17,765 nt of DNA from Lentisphaeraceae bacterium (GCA_004551905.1 SFPL01000035.1:1-17765), one strand, 5' to 3'. Shown: positions 7,178-14,258, counted from the stretch's first letter. Translations and numbers: made by a program. Notes: generated by a model from the sequence alone, not told the origin.

Positions 7178-7709
7178 GCGAGGACTCCTGGCTTTCGAGG
7201 AACTCGCGGGCGAGCGCGAGGGAGCCGGCGCTCTCGAAGCCGCCTACCGCGTCCATCAGCTCCAGCCGCGAGACGGAATAACTCTCTGCGCCCCTGCGGT
7301 GGCTGAAGACGAGCTCGAAGTCGCCCGGGAAACCGAAGAGCGAAAGCGCCGCGCCGGCGAGATTGCCGACCGGCGGCAGGTCGATGCTGTCGGCCTGGAA
7401 GGTGCAGACAAGGGTGGTGCCGACGCCTTTCTCGCTTTCGAGCGAAACCTCGCCGCCGCAGGCGTCGCAGGTCTGCTTGACGAACGGGAGTCCCATCCCC
7501 ACCTTGCGCTTGTCATGCTTGCCGGGCTCGGTGAAGAAGGGGTTGAAGGCGCGCGCCTTCGTCGCCTCGTCCATTCCCTTGCCGTTGTCCTCGACGCGGA
7601 GGACGATTCTTCCGTCGACCTCCGCGAAGTCCACTGCGACGCGCGACGCGCCGGCCTCGATGGAGTTGGCGGCGACGTCTGCGACTATGTCTGAAAGTGT
7701 TGCATGCAT
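7167..7709 (-). CDS. Stand-alone HATPase (GHKL) domain protein
   Basis: 180 residues containing only a histidine-kinase-type ATP-binding domain: N-box DVAANSIEAGA (N15), G1 box DNGKGMD (D41), F-box FNPFFTE, and G2 box KVGMGLPFVKQ (G71, G73). There is no phosphoacceptor His, sensor or receiver domain. The tail (about 108-180), with SIDLPPVGNLAG, resembles from memory the single-domain ATP-binding proteins found in [FeFe]-hydrogenase operons of Clostridia and Thermotogae. No hydrogenase gene is nearby. ATG 7709 lies 6 nt after a perfect extended -10, implying leaderless mRNA. Function unknown; anti-sigma or protein-kinase-like activity is possible. Confidence 0.85.
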   Translation of the reverse strand: MHATLSDIVADVAANSIEAGASRVAVDFAEVDGRIVLRVEDNGKGMDEATKARAFNPFFTEPGKHDKRKVGMGLPFVKQTCDACGGEVSLESEKGVGTTLVCTFQADSIDLPPVGNLAGAALSLFGFPGDFELVFSHRRGAESYSVSRLELMDAVGGFESAGSLALAREFLESQESSLTA

Positions 7710-7715
7710 GCAGGT

Positions 7716-7724
7716 ATTATACCA
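7716..7724 (-). promoter_or_regulatory. Extended -10 promoter for the HATPase gene
   Basis: On the minus strand TTTTTGGTATAAT ends exactly 6 nt before ATG 7709. This predicts transcription starting at or next to the start codon, with no room for a Shine-Dalgarno site. Confidence 0.75.
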
Positions 7725-7755
7725 AAAATAGTGGCTCGTGGCTTGCCCCAGTGAA

Positions 7756-7775
7756 CCATGAATCGCGAATTATGG
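7756..7775. repeat. 20-bp imperfect palindrome at a promoter
   Basis: CCATGAATCG/CGAATTATGG is symmetric in 8 of 10 base pairs. Its right end coincides with the TGG of the extended -10 at 7773-7781. A dimeric regulator could bind here, but it may be chance; it also lies within the short spacer shared by two divergent promoters. Confidence 0.35.
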
Positions 7776-7781
7776 TATAAT
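7773..7781 (+). promoter_or_regulatory. Extended -10 promoter for the phosphoesterase unit
   Basis: TGGTATAAT with only 6 nt between the hexamer and ATG 7788, again predicting a leaderless transcript. The divergent -10 of the HATPase gene is 54 bp away, so the two polymerase footprints would overlap. Confidence 0.75.
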
Positions 7782-7787
7782 ACCGCC

Positions 7788-9248
7788 ATGAAAAACAACA
7801 CGACTTCTTCCGGTGCGCTTTCTCGGCGCGGGTTCTTCGGTTCGATGGGTGCATTTTCGCTGCTTGCGGGAACGCGGCTGGCACACGCGGAGGCGACTGC
7901 GCTTTCCGGCGAACCAGATGTTCGCTTCGGCGTCCTGAGCGACGTCCACCTCAACCACAGCAGACCCGACGACCACGACACGCTCGTCAAGGCGTTCGAG
8001 TACTTCCGCGACCGGGGCGTGGACGGAGTGATCGTCGCCGGCGACATCGCGGACTGCGGGCGGATCAGCGAGCTCAGGCGTTTCGCCGATGCGTGGAAGT
8101 CGGTGTTCCCAGGCGACCGTGGCCTTGGCGGCAGGCACGTCGAGAAGCTCTTCATCTACGGCAACCACGACATCTGGGGCATGCACTGGTCGATCAAGAA
8201 AGACCCCGAGCTGGCTCGCAAGGAGGGGATTGCGTTTACCGATGAGCGTCCCGCCCAGGTGTGGGAGGAGGTCTTCGGCGAGCCCTACTCCGACTTCTGG
8301 ATCAAGAACGTGAAGGGATTTGCCTTCATCGGCGGCCACTGGACGAAGAAGGACCAGTTTGACGGCCTGGAGGCGTTCCTCGCCGCGCACGCGAAGGAGA
8401 TCGACCCCGCGAAGCCTTTCTTCTATACCCAGCACTCTCACCCCAAGGACACCTGCATCGGCCCGTGGGCATGGGGACGAGATAACGGCGCCTCGACTCG
8501 CGCGCTCTCGAAGCACCCGAACGCGGTGGCGTTTTCCGGCCACAGCCACTATCCGCTCACCGACGAGCGCACGGTCTGGCAGGGAGCCTTCACCTCGATC
8601 AACACCGCCTCGCTCCGCTACTGCTCCCAAGACCTCTCGCTGCGCGAGAACCTCATCGGCAACGCACATAGCTTCACCGGCGAGAAGCGCAAGCACCTGA
8701 TGAAGCCGCTCGAGACCTCCAACAGCCGCCACGGCATGCTGGTCTCGGTCTACGGTGAACTCCTTGCAATCGAGCGGCGCGACTTCGTCTCCGGCCGCTC
8801 CCTCGGCGACGACTGGACGATTCGCGTGCCCTGCCGCGAGGACCGCTCCTTCGCCGCGCGCGCCAAGGAGCGCTCCGCCCCGCAGTTCGCCGCAGACGCC
8901 AAGGTCGAGGTCGCGGTCGAAAACGGACTCCTCGCCGTCCACTTCCCCGCCGCGAAGACGGTGAAGAAGTGCCGCGTCTTCGAGTACGAGGTGACGGCTA
9001 CTCTGGTGGAGGACGGAGTCGACCTCGTGCAGGCGCAGCGCCGCGTCGTCGCCAACGACTTCCATATGCCCGAGTCTCCCGAAGGCGCGCCGGGCGTCTG
9101 TCTCTTCTCGCCCGACGAGCTGCCGATCAAGGGGCACACCGTCTTCTCGGTGCGCCCGCTCGAATGCTTCGGGCGCAAGGGCGCGCCGATTTCCGGCGAG
9201 TTCGACACCGCCGCGGCGGTTCCGAAGGAGGAGAAGGCAAAGTCGTGA
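7788..9248 (+). CDS. Tat-exported calcineurin-like metallophosphoesterase
   Basis: 486 residues. The N-terminus has a twin-arginine signal, SRRGFF (12-17), a hydrophobic stretch, and a likely cleavage after AHA (32-34), so it is exported folded. The dinuclear metal site is complete: SDVHL (D52, H54), AGD (D86), GNHD (125-128), QHSH (H216) and GHSH (251-254). A beta-rich C-terminal region follows (about 330-486). The substrate is unknown; phosphodiester or nucleotide hydrolysis in the periplasm is inferred. ATG 7788 is chosen over ATG 7758, which lies upstream of the promoter. Its stop overlaps the cca start (GTGA). Confidence 0.87.
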   Translation: MKNNTTSSGALSRRGFFGSMGAFSLLAGTRLAHAEATALSGEPDVRFGVLSDVHLNHSRPDDHDTLVKAFEYFRDRGVDGVIVAGDIADCGRISELRRFADAWKSVFPGDRGLGGRHVEKLFIYGNHDIWGMHWSIKKDPELARKEGIAFTDERPAQVWEEVFGEPYSDFWIKNVKGFAFIGGHWTKKDQFDGLEAFLAAHAKEIDPAKPFFYTQHSHPKDTCIGPWAWGRDNGASTRALSKHPNAVAFSGHSHYPLTDERTVWQGAFTSINTASLRYCSQDLSLRENLIGNAHSFTGEKRKHLMKPLETSNSRHGMLVSVYGELLAIERRDFVSGRSLGDDWTIRVPCREDRSFAARAKERSAPQFAADAKVEVAVENGLLAVHFPAAKTVKKCRVFEYEVTATLVEDGVDLVQAQRRVVANDFHMPESPEGAPGVCLFSPDELPIKGHTVFSVRPLECFGRKGAPISGEFDTAAAVPKEEKAKS

Positions 9249-10624
9249 CCGATGCCGTCGCCGAGATCGCGGAGATAGTCCGCGAGGAAGGGGGACGCGC
9301 CCTGCTCGTGGGCGGCTGCGTACGCGACGAAATCCTCGGCCTCGACCCAAAGGACTTCGACCTCGAGTGCTTCGGCGTTGAGCCGGACCGGCTGGAGGCG
9401 GCACTATCGCGCCACTACACGCTCGACCTCGTGGGCGCGTCCTTCGGCGTCCTCAAGATCCACGGCCACGACATCGACGTCGCCTTGCCGCGGCGCGAGA
9501 CTAAGCTCGGCCTCGGCCACCGCGCCTTCGGCACCGAGTGCGACCCGTTCCTCTCGCTCGAGGAGGCGAGCGCGCGGCGAGACTTCACCGTCAACGCCAT
9601 CTACCGCGATCCGCTGACCGGCGAGACGCTCGATCCCTGGGGCGGGGTGAAGGACCTCGAGCGCGGCGTACTGCGCCATGTCTCCGACCACTTCCGCGAG
9701 GATCCTCTGCGGGTGCTGAGGGGGATGCAGTTCGTCGCCCGCTTCAATCTTTCGCCGGCGCCGGAGACGGTGGAGATCTGCCGCGGAATGACGCCCGAGA
9801 ACCTCGCGCGCGAGCGTCTCTTCGAGGAGTGGAGTAAGCTCCTCCTCAAGGGCAGGCGCATCTCGAAGGGGCTCGCCTTCCTGCGCGCGACCGGCTGGGT
9901 GAAATACTACCCGGAGCTGGAAAGGCTCATCGGCTGCGCGCAGGACCCGCACTGGCATCCCGAAGGCGACGTCTGGAACCACACCTGCTGCTGCCTCGAC
10001 GCATTCGCCGCCGACCGCGACCGCCGCGCGGCGGAACGCGGCGGCGCGCCCGATCCCGTCGAGGACCTCGTTGTCGGCGTCGCCGTCCTCTGCCACGACT
10101 TCGGCAAGCCCGCCTGCACCGCCTACGACCCGGTCAAGAAGCGCATCCGCTCGCTCGGCCACGATGAGGCCGGGGTGGAGCCGACGCTGTCGTTCCTGTC
10201 GCGGCTCACCAACGAGGAGCGCCTGCTGAAGGAGGTGCCGCCGCTGGTGCGGCTCCACATGCGCCCGTTCGCGATGTGGCGCGACAAGTCGTCCGACGGC
10301 TCGATCCGCCGGCTGGCGGCGAAGGTGGTGCGCATCGACCGACTCATCCGGGTGGCGGCGGCGGACGACGCGGGCAGGCCGCCGTATCCCTCGGAGCCCG
10401 AGCCGCTCAAATGGCTGGCGGAGCAGGCGAAGCGGCTGGAGGTGGAGGACTCCGCGCCGCAACCGATAGTTCGTGGACGCGATCTCATCGCGCTCGGAAT
10501 GAAACCCTCGCCGGAGTTTGGCCGCATCCTCTCCGCGCTCTACGACGCCCAGCTCGACGGCGAGTTCTCCGACCTCGAGAGCGGACTCGGCTACTTTCAC
10601 CGCCGGCTGGAGGGGACGCGATGA
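9245..10624 (+). CDS. cca: tRNA nucleotidyltransferase (CCA-adding or A-adding) with HD domain
   Basis: 459 residues. The class II head begins LVGGCVRDEILGLDPKDFDL, with catalytic carboxylates D37 and D39. Motif B RRDFTVNA and the EDPLRVLRG segment follow. The C-terminal half holds an HD hydrolase domain with CHDFGKP (283-289) and an upstream His in WNHTC. This enzyme adds or repairs the 3' CCA of tRNAs; the HD part suggests extra phosphohydrolase activity. Start GTG 9245 overlaps the upstream stop. All three tRNAs in the window already encode CCA, so repair is the more likely role, or A-addition only. It overlaps the next gene as ATGA. Confidence 0.9.
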   Translation: MTDAVAEIAEIVREEGGRALLVGGCVRDEILGLDPKDFDLECFGVEPDRLEAALSRHYTLDLVGASFGVLKIHGHDIDVALPRRETKLGLGHRAFGTECDPFLSLEEASARRDFTVNAIYRDPLTGETLDPWGGVKDLERGVLRHVSDHFREDPLRVLRGMQFVARFNLSPAPETVEICRGMTPENLARERLFEEWSKLLLKGRRISKGLAFLRATGWVKYYPELERLIGCAQDPHWHPEGDVWNHTCCCLDAFAADRDRRAAERGGAPDPVEDLVVGVAVLCHDFGKPACTAYDPVKKRIRSLGHDEAGVEPTLSFLSRLTNEERLLKEVPPLVRLHMRPFAMWRDKSSDGSIRRLAAKVVRIDRLIRVAAADDAGRPPYPSEPEPLKWLAEQAKRLEVEDSAPQPIVRGRDLIALGMKPSPEFGRILSALYDAQLDGEFSDLESGLGYFHRRLEGTR

Positions 10625-11343
10625 GCGCGGTGACGCACATCGTCTGGGACTGGAACGGTACGCTTCTGGACGACACGGGCGCGGCGCTTGGCGCGCTCAA
10701 CGCGATGCTCGCGAGAAGGGGGATCGCGGCGGTTTCGATGGAGTCCTACCGCGCGCGCTTCCGCTTTCCGGCGCGGCAGTACTACGAGGAGATCGGCATG
10801 CCCGTCCCAGACGCGGAATGGGACGCGATCGCGCAGGAGTACCACGACTCCTACGACATGGAGAGCGCGTCCGCAGCGCTCAACGCCGAGGCGGTCGCGG
10901 CGCTGGAGCTCGCCCGCAGCCGCGGCGCGCGGCAGTCGATCCTCTCCGCGCTCCGCCAGGATCTGCTCGAGGAGGCGGTGGAGCGGTTCGGCGTCAGCGG
11001 CTACTTCGACTTCGTGCGCGGCTCCGACAACCTCTACGGCGCGGGCAAACTCGCGTTCGCGCTCGCGCTCAAGGCGGAGATCGAGTCCTCCTCGTCGCCG
11101 CCGCCGCGGATCGTGATGATCGGCGACGCCATCCACGACTGCGAGGTCGCCACCGAGCTCGGAGTCGAATGCGTCCTCTGCGCGCAGGGCAGCCACAGCT
11201 TCGAGCGCCTCGCCGCGCTTGGCGTGCCCACCGCGCCATCTCTCGTCGCCGCGGTTTCTCGGGTGTTTGAAACTCCGATCTCTCACTGCGTTTACTGCTC
11301 TCCGGCGCGATGCGCCGGTCCGGCGGCAAGTCCCGTCCGGTGA
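10621..11343 (+). CDS. HAD-superfamily protein with DWNGT variant motif
   Basis: 240 residues with a HAD Rossmann core: motif I WDWNGTLL (D10), Ser109 in SILSAL as motif II, K143 in GAGKLAF as motif III, and GDAIHD (D169, D173) as motif IV. It resembles phosphoglycolate phosphatase-like proteins. The usual second Asp of DxD is Asn12, so the general acid/base of typical HAD phosphatases is absent. The last 25 or so residues are Cys/Pro/Arg-rich, overlie a hairpin, and look unlike the family. ATG 10621 overlaps the cca stop. Substrate unknown. Confidence 0.83.
   Translation: MSAVTHIVWDWNGTLLDDTGAALGALNAMLARRGIAAVSMESYRARFRFPARQYYEEIGMPVPDAEWDAIAQEYHDSYDMESASAALNAEAVAALELARSRGARQSILSALRQDLLEEAVERFGVSGYFDFVRGSDNLYGAGKLAFALALKAEIESSSSPPPRIVMIGDAIHDCEVATELGVECVLCAQGSHSFERLAALGVPTAPSLVAAVSRVFETPISHCVYCSPARCAGPAASPVR
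11302..11318. other. Strong GC hairpin at the 3' end of the HAD gene
   Basis: CCGGCGC, loop GAT, GCGCCGG: a perfect 7-bp stem with a 3-nt loop. There is no T-run behind it, so it is not a classic intrinsic terminator. It could stabilise the 3' end of the upstream mRNA or cause pausing before the next promoter 66 bp downstream. Confidence 0.4.
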
Positions 11344-11383
11344 CGGCGGAGGAGGTGGTGAAGACGCTGAAGGACACGATTTT

Positions 11384-11392
11384 TGGTATAAT
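11384..11392 (+). promoter_or_regulatory. Extended -10 promoter for the acyl-CoA dehydrogenase gene
   Basis: TGGTATAAT preceded by TTTT. The predicted start near 11399 gives a leader of about 25 nt containing GGAGAG (11413-11418), 5 nt before ATG 11424. Confidence 0.72.
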
Positions 11393-11423
11393 ACGCAGAA
11401 ACATATCCGGCTGGAGAGATAAA

Positions 11424-13157
11424 ATGGGCAACTTCTACAGAGACAACAAAGACATCGAGGACGTCATCGACCTCCTCGACCTCACCGAAGTCGCGACGCT
11501 TCTCGAGGAGGACTTCAAGTTCGCGAAGGAATACGACTTCGCGCCGAAGGACGCGGCGGACGCGATCGACAACTACAAGCGCGCGATCGACCTCTGCGGC
11601 GACATCATGGCGAACCGCATCGCGCCGCTCGCGGAGGAGACCGACCTTGTCGGCAACACCCTGAACGAGGACGGGTCGGTGACGCGCGCGCCGGGGATGA
11701 AGCTCGCGATCGAGCTCTTCGGGAAGACCGGCCTCATGGGCGTCACGATTCCCTACTACCTCGGCGGTCTCAACATGCCCTGCACCGTCCTCACCGCGTG
11801 CAACGACATCGTGAGCCGCGGCGACGCCGGGCTCATGAACCTCTTCGGGCTCCAGGGCATCGCCGAGACGATCAACTGGTTCGCCGACGAGGAGATCAAG
11901 AAGGAGTACGTGCCGCGCCTCGTCACCGGCGAGTGGACCGGCGCGATGGTGTTAACCGAGCCGGACGCCGGCTCCGACCTCCAGTCCGTCAAGACCTCGG
12001 CCTACCAGGACAAGGACGGCGTCTGGCGCGTCAACGGCGTCAAGCGCTTCATCACCAACGGCTGCGGCGAGGTGCTGCTCGTCCTCGCCCGCACCGAGCC
12101 CGAGTTCAGCGACGGCCGCGGCCTGAGTTGCCTGCTGGTCGAGAAGGGGCCCAGGGTCAAGGTGCGCCGCCTCGAGAACAAGCTCGGCATCCACGGCTCG
12201 CCCACCTGCGAGATGGTCTTCACCGAGGCGCCGGCGAAGCTGATCGGCCTTAGGAAGCGCGGACTCATCACCTACGTCATGGCGCTCATGAACGGCGCGA
12301 GAATGGGCATCGCCGCGCAGGGCACCGGCATTGCCGAGGCCGCCTACCGCGCCGCGCGCGACTACGCGGCGGCGAGAAAGCAGTTCGGCGTCACCATTGA
12401 CACCTTCCCGGCGCTACGCGAGCTGATGTCGACGATGTCGGTCGAGCTGCAGGGTTCGCGCCTGCTCACCTACTACGCGGCGAAGAACGTCGACCTCGAG
12501 GCCGGGCTCGGCCGCAAGTTCGAGACGCTGAAGGGCTCGCCGGAGGCGCCGGCCGTGCGCGCGCGCCTCAAGAAGTACGCGGCGTTCAACAAGATGCTGA
12601 CGCCGATGGCGAAGTACTACGGCTCCGAGCTGTCGATGCGCAACGCGCAAGGCGCGATCGCCGTCCTCGGCGGCTCTGGCTTCATGAAGGACTATCCGTG
12701 CGAGCGGTACCTCCGCGACAGCCGCATCACCACGATCTACGAGGGCACTTCGCAGCTCCAGGTCGTCGCCGCGATCGCCGGCGTCACCGGCGGGCTGGTC
12801 AAGGATGTCGTCGCCGACATCCTCGGCAAGGAGGACTGGCACGCCGATCATCCGCGGATGACGAAGCTTCTCGCTGACCTCGACGCGGCGGTCGAGTTCG
12901 TGAAGGGGCGCGAGGACGCGAAGACGTACCACGACCTTTCCGCGAGGAAGCTGGTCGACGCCGCGATTGCGCTCGTCGTCGCCGCGCTCTTCGTCAAGGC
13001 CGCCGAGAAGTTCGACCACAAGAAGCCGGTGCTCGAGTTCTGGCTCAACGTGGAGTTCCCGCGCGTCCGCGCCGGGCTCGAGCAGGTCATGTCCGGCTAC
13101 GCCGGCGCGGCCGCCGATTTCGAGACCCTCGCGCCGATGCCTCCCGAGGAGGACTGA
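11424..13157 (+). CDS. Acyl-CoA dehydrogenase, long form with C-terminal extension
   Basis: 577 residues, longer than the roughly 380 of classical enzymes. It has an N-terminal extension (about 1-75), the middle FAD-binding segments TEPDAGSDLQSVKT and KRFITNGCG, then ARKQFG and IYEGTSQLQ, where E440 is the expected catalytic base. A C-terminal helical extension (about 450-577) follows, as in large bacterial acyl-CoA dehydrogenases. It would oxidise an acyl-CoA to the 2-enoyl-CoA and pass electrons to ETF. It is monocistronic, with no ETF, thiolase or hydratase gene beside it, so chain-length preference and pathway are unknown. Confidence 0.9.
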   Translation: MGNFYRDNKDIEDVIDLLDLTEVATLLEEDFKFAKEYDFAPKDAADAIDNYKRAIDLCGDIMANRIAPLAEETDLVGNTLNEDGSVTRAPGMKLAIELFGKTGLMGVTIPYYLGGLNMPCTVLTACNDIVSRGDAGLMNLFGLQGIAETINWFADEEIKKEYVPRLVTGEWTGAMVLTEPDAGSDLQSVKTSAYQDKDGVWRVNGVKRFITNGCGEVLLVLARTEPEFSDGRGLSCLLVEKGPRVKVRRLENKLGIHGSPTCEMVFTEAPAKLIGLRKRGLITYVMALMNGARMGIAAQGTGIAEAAYRAARDYAAARKQFGVTIDTFPALRELMSTMSVELQGSRLLTYYAAKNVDLEAGLGRKFETLKGSPEAPAVRARLKKYAAFNKMLTPMAKYYGSELSMRNAQGAIAVLGGSGFMKDYPCERYLRDSRITTIYEGTSQLQVVAAIAGVTGGLVKDVVADILGKEDWHADHPRMTKLLADLDAAVEFVKGREDAKTYHDLSARKLVDAAIALVVAALFVKAAEKFDHKKPVLEFWLNVEFPRVRAGLEQVMSGYAGAAADFETLAPMPPEED

Positions 13158-13164
13158 CCAGGCA

Positions 13165-13178
13165 GCGGCCTGTGCCGC
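13165..13178. other. Small hairpin between convergent genes
   Basis: GCGGC, loop CTGT, GCCGC lies in the 28-bp gap between the acyl-CoA dehydrogenase stop and the tilS stop. The stem is short and lacks a T-run. It is the only candidate I see for ending transcription between the two converging genes. Confidence 0.25.
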
Positions 13179-13185
13179 GGCGCCG

Positions 13186-13839
13186 TTAGCGCCCGAGGCG
13201 CCCGCTGATTTCGGCGAGATGCCGCACGAGGTGGCGGTCGAGGGTGCGCTCGAGGAAGGGGATCACCTCGTGGCGCACCTTGTTGCGCTCGATGGAGACG
13301 TCGGCGTTCGACGCGTCCTCGCGCCATTCCTCTCCGTACTTCCTGAGGTACTCCTTGAGCTCCGTGTCGCGGCAGCCGAGGAGCGGGCGGACGAACCTGA
13401 CGCCGTCCACTTCGCTCGTCGCGCGGATGCCTGCGAGCGAGGCGCGGCGGAGCTTCATGAGGAAGGTCTCGGCGACGTCGTCCATGTGGTGGCCGGTGGC
13501 GATGGCGTCGAGCTTCAGCGACTTCGCGCACTTCGCGAAGAACGCGAGGCGCACGCGCCGCGCGGCCATCTCCACCGATTCGCCGCGGCGCCTGGCGACC
13601 TTGGCGTGGACGCCGCGGAAGGGAAGTCCGAGCCGCTTCGCGAGCGCCTTCACGAACCGGTACTCCTCGGCGCTCTCGCGCCGTAGGCCGTGGTCGACGT
13701 GGAGGACGACGAACCTTTTCGCCGCGTTGCGCTTCTTGCCGCCCTTGGTGAGCAAGAACGCGAGCGCCACCGAATCGGCCCCACCGCTGACGGCGAGCCC
13801 GATCCTTCCCGGGGGCAGAATTGACCTTTCAATCTTCAC
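13186..13839 (-). CDS. tilS: tRNA(Ile)-lysidine synthase, short form
   Basis: Attaches lysine to C34 of the CAU-anticodon tRNA-Ile, switching it to read AUA. The PP-loop SGGADS (18-23), HVDHGLR, ATGHHMDD and the R-N-K-V-R-H stretch near the C-terminus are all present. At 217 residues it has only the N-terminal ATP-pyrophosphatase core and lacks the C-terminal tRNA-binding domains of longer TilS. GTG 13839 is preferred, 8 nt after the divergent extended -10. The in-frame ATG at 13857 lies inside the promoter itself and is unlikely to be transcribed. It diverges from a tRNA cluster. Confidence 0.87.
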   Translation of the reverse strand: MKIERSILPPGRIGLAVSGGADSVALAFLLTKGGKKRNAAKRFVVLHVDHGLRRESAEEYRFVKALAKRLGLPFRGVHAKVARRRGESVEMAARRVRLAFFAKCAKSLKLDAIATGHHMDDVAETFLMKLRRASLAGIRATSEVDGVRFVRPLLGCRDTELKEYLRKYGEEWREDASNADVSIERNKVRHEVIPFLERTLDRHLVRHLAEISGRLGR

Positions 13840-13847
13840 AGTTGCAG

Positions 13848-13856
13848 AGTATACCA
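13848..13856 (-). promoter_or_regulatory. Extended -10 promoter for tilS
   Basis: TGGTATACT on the minus strand, 8 nt before GTG 13839. It is one arm of a perfect inverted repeat with the tRNA promoter. No typical leader or Shine-Dalgarno can fit, so a leaderless GTG start is predicted. Confidence 0.65.
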
Positions 13857-13862
13857 TATTTT

Positions 13863-13871
13863 TGGTATACT
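13863..13871 (+). promoter_or_regulatory. Extended -10 promoter for the tRNA cluster
   Basis: TGGTATACT preceded by TTTT, 20 nt before the first base of tRNA-Gly. The expected transcription start near 13878 leaves a 5' leader of about 13 nt for RNase P to remove. Confidence 0.7.
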
Positions 13872-13891
13872 ATGCGCCAATCGTTCGGAAA

Positions 13892-13965
13892 GCGGGCGTA
13901 GCTCAATGGCAGAGCTCCAGCCTTCCAAGCTGGCTACGAGGGTTCGATTCCCTTCGCCCGCTCCA
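13892..13965 (+). tRNA. tRNA-Gly (anticodon TCC)
   Basis: Cloverleaf: acceptor GCGGGCG pairs with CGCCCGC. Anticodon stem CCAGC/GCTGG holds loop CTTCCAA, giving TCC. The T-arm contains GGTTCGATTCC. The discriminator T and CCA are encoded. First of three tRNAs in tandem. Confidence 0.96.
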
Positions 13966-13978
13966 GGAGGAAAGCTCA

Positions 13979-14064
13979 GCCAGGGTGGCGTAATGGCAGC
14001 CGCGGCAGACTCAAAATCTGCTGCACGAAAGTGCGTGCGGGTTCGAGTCCCGCCCCTGGCACCA
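13979..14064 (+). tRNA. tRNA-Leu (anticodon CAA)
   Basis: Acceptor GCCAGGG pairs with CCCTGGC. Anticodon stem GCAGA/TCTGC encloses CTCAAAA, giving CAA. A long variable arm and T-arm GGTTCGAGTCC mark a class II tRNA. CCA is encoded. It begins 13 nt after tRNA-Gly. The last CA of CCA also forms the start of a 7-bp hairpin (CATCCGC 14063-14069 with GCGGATG 14079-14085) that may affect 3' processing. Confidence 0.95.
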
Positions 14065-14104
14065 TCCGCCGCGAGGCTGCGGATGACCGACTGACCGGAC
14101 GGGG

Positions 14105-14214
14105 AAATTGACTGGAGGGGTGTCCGAGTGGTCGATGGTGCAACCTTGGAAAGGTTGTGTGGGGGCAACTCCACCGGGGGTTCGAATCCCCCCCCCTCCG
14201 CCAGTCAATTTTTT
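14105..14214 (+). terminator. Inverted repeat around tRNA-Ser ending in a T-run
   Basis: AAATTGACTGG (14105-14115) and CCAGTCAATTT (14201-14211) form a perfect 11-bp inverted repeat enclosing the tRNA, followed by T's to 14214. The stem would stack on the acceptor stem and end in a U-tract, giving an intrinsic terminator whose loop is the tRNA itself. It would close the tRNA unit before the ribosomal promoter at 14250. Confidence 0.5.
14114..14203 (+). tRNA. tRNA-Ser (anticodon GGA)
   Basis: Acceptor GGAGGGG pairs with CCCCTCC, with discriminator G and encoded CCA. Anticodon stem CAACC/GGTTG holds TTGGAAA, giving GGA. A long variable arm confirms class II. The two ends are embedded in an 11-bp inverted repeat. 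Confidence 0.95.
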
Positions 14215-14249
14215 CTTCAAATACCCCCTTGCGCATATAGGGGAATTTT

Positions 14250-14258
14250 TGATATACT
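14250..14258 (+). promoter_or_regulatory. Promoter of the ribosomal alpha operon
   Basis: TGATATACT is an extended -10 after a T-run. A weak -35-like TTGCGC lies at 14229-14234 with an 18-bp spacer. The leader is about 30 nt and has a small hairpin (ACTCT 14275-14279 with AGAGT 14283-14287) shortly before ATG 14296. No larger S4-type binding structure is evident. Confidence 0.68.

Noticed and set aside
7758..7787. Upstream ATG 7758 as phosphoesterase start
   Set aside because: It lies before the extended -10, so it would not be transcribed, and it would push the Tat signal inward.
7770..9404. 544-codon minus-strand frame opposite the phosphoesterase
   Set aside because: Longest antisense frame here but low-information composition, crosses the cca start, and has no family motifs.
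9404..10600. 398-codon minus-strand frame opposite cca
   Set aside because: Shadow of the cca reading frame; no recognisable domain and no start signal.
13836..14174. Protein frames across the tRNA cluster on both strands
   Set aside because: Three well-formed tRNAs with encoded CCA occupy this DNA; the frames are incidental.
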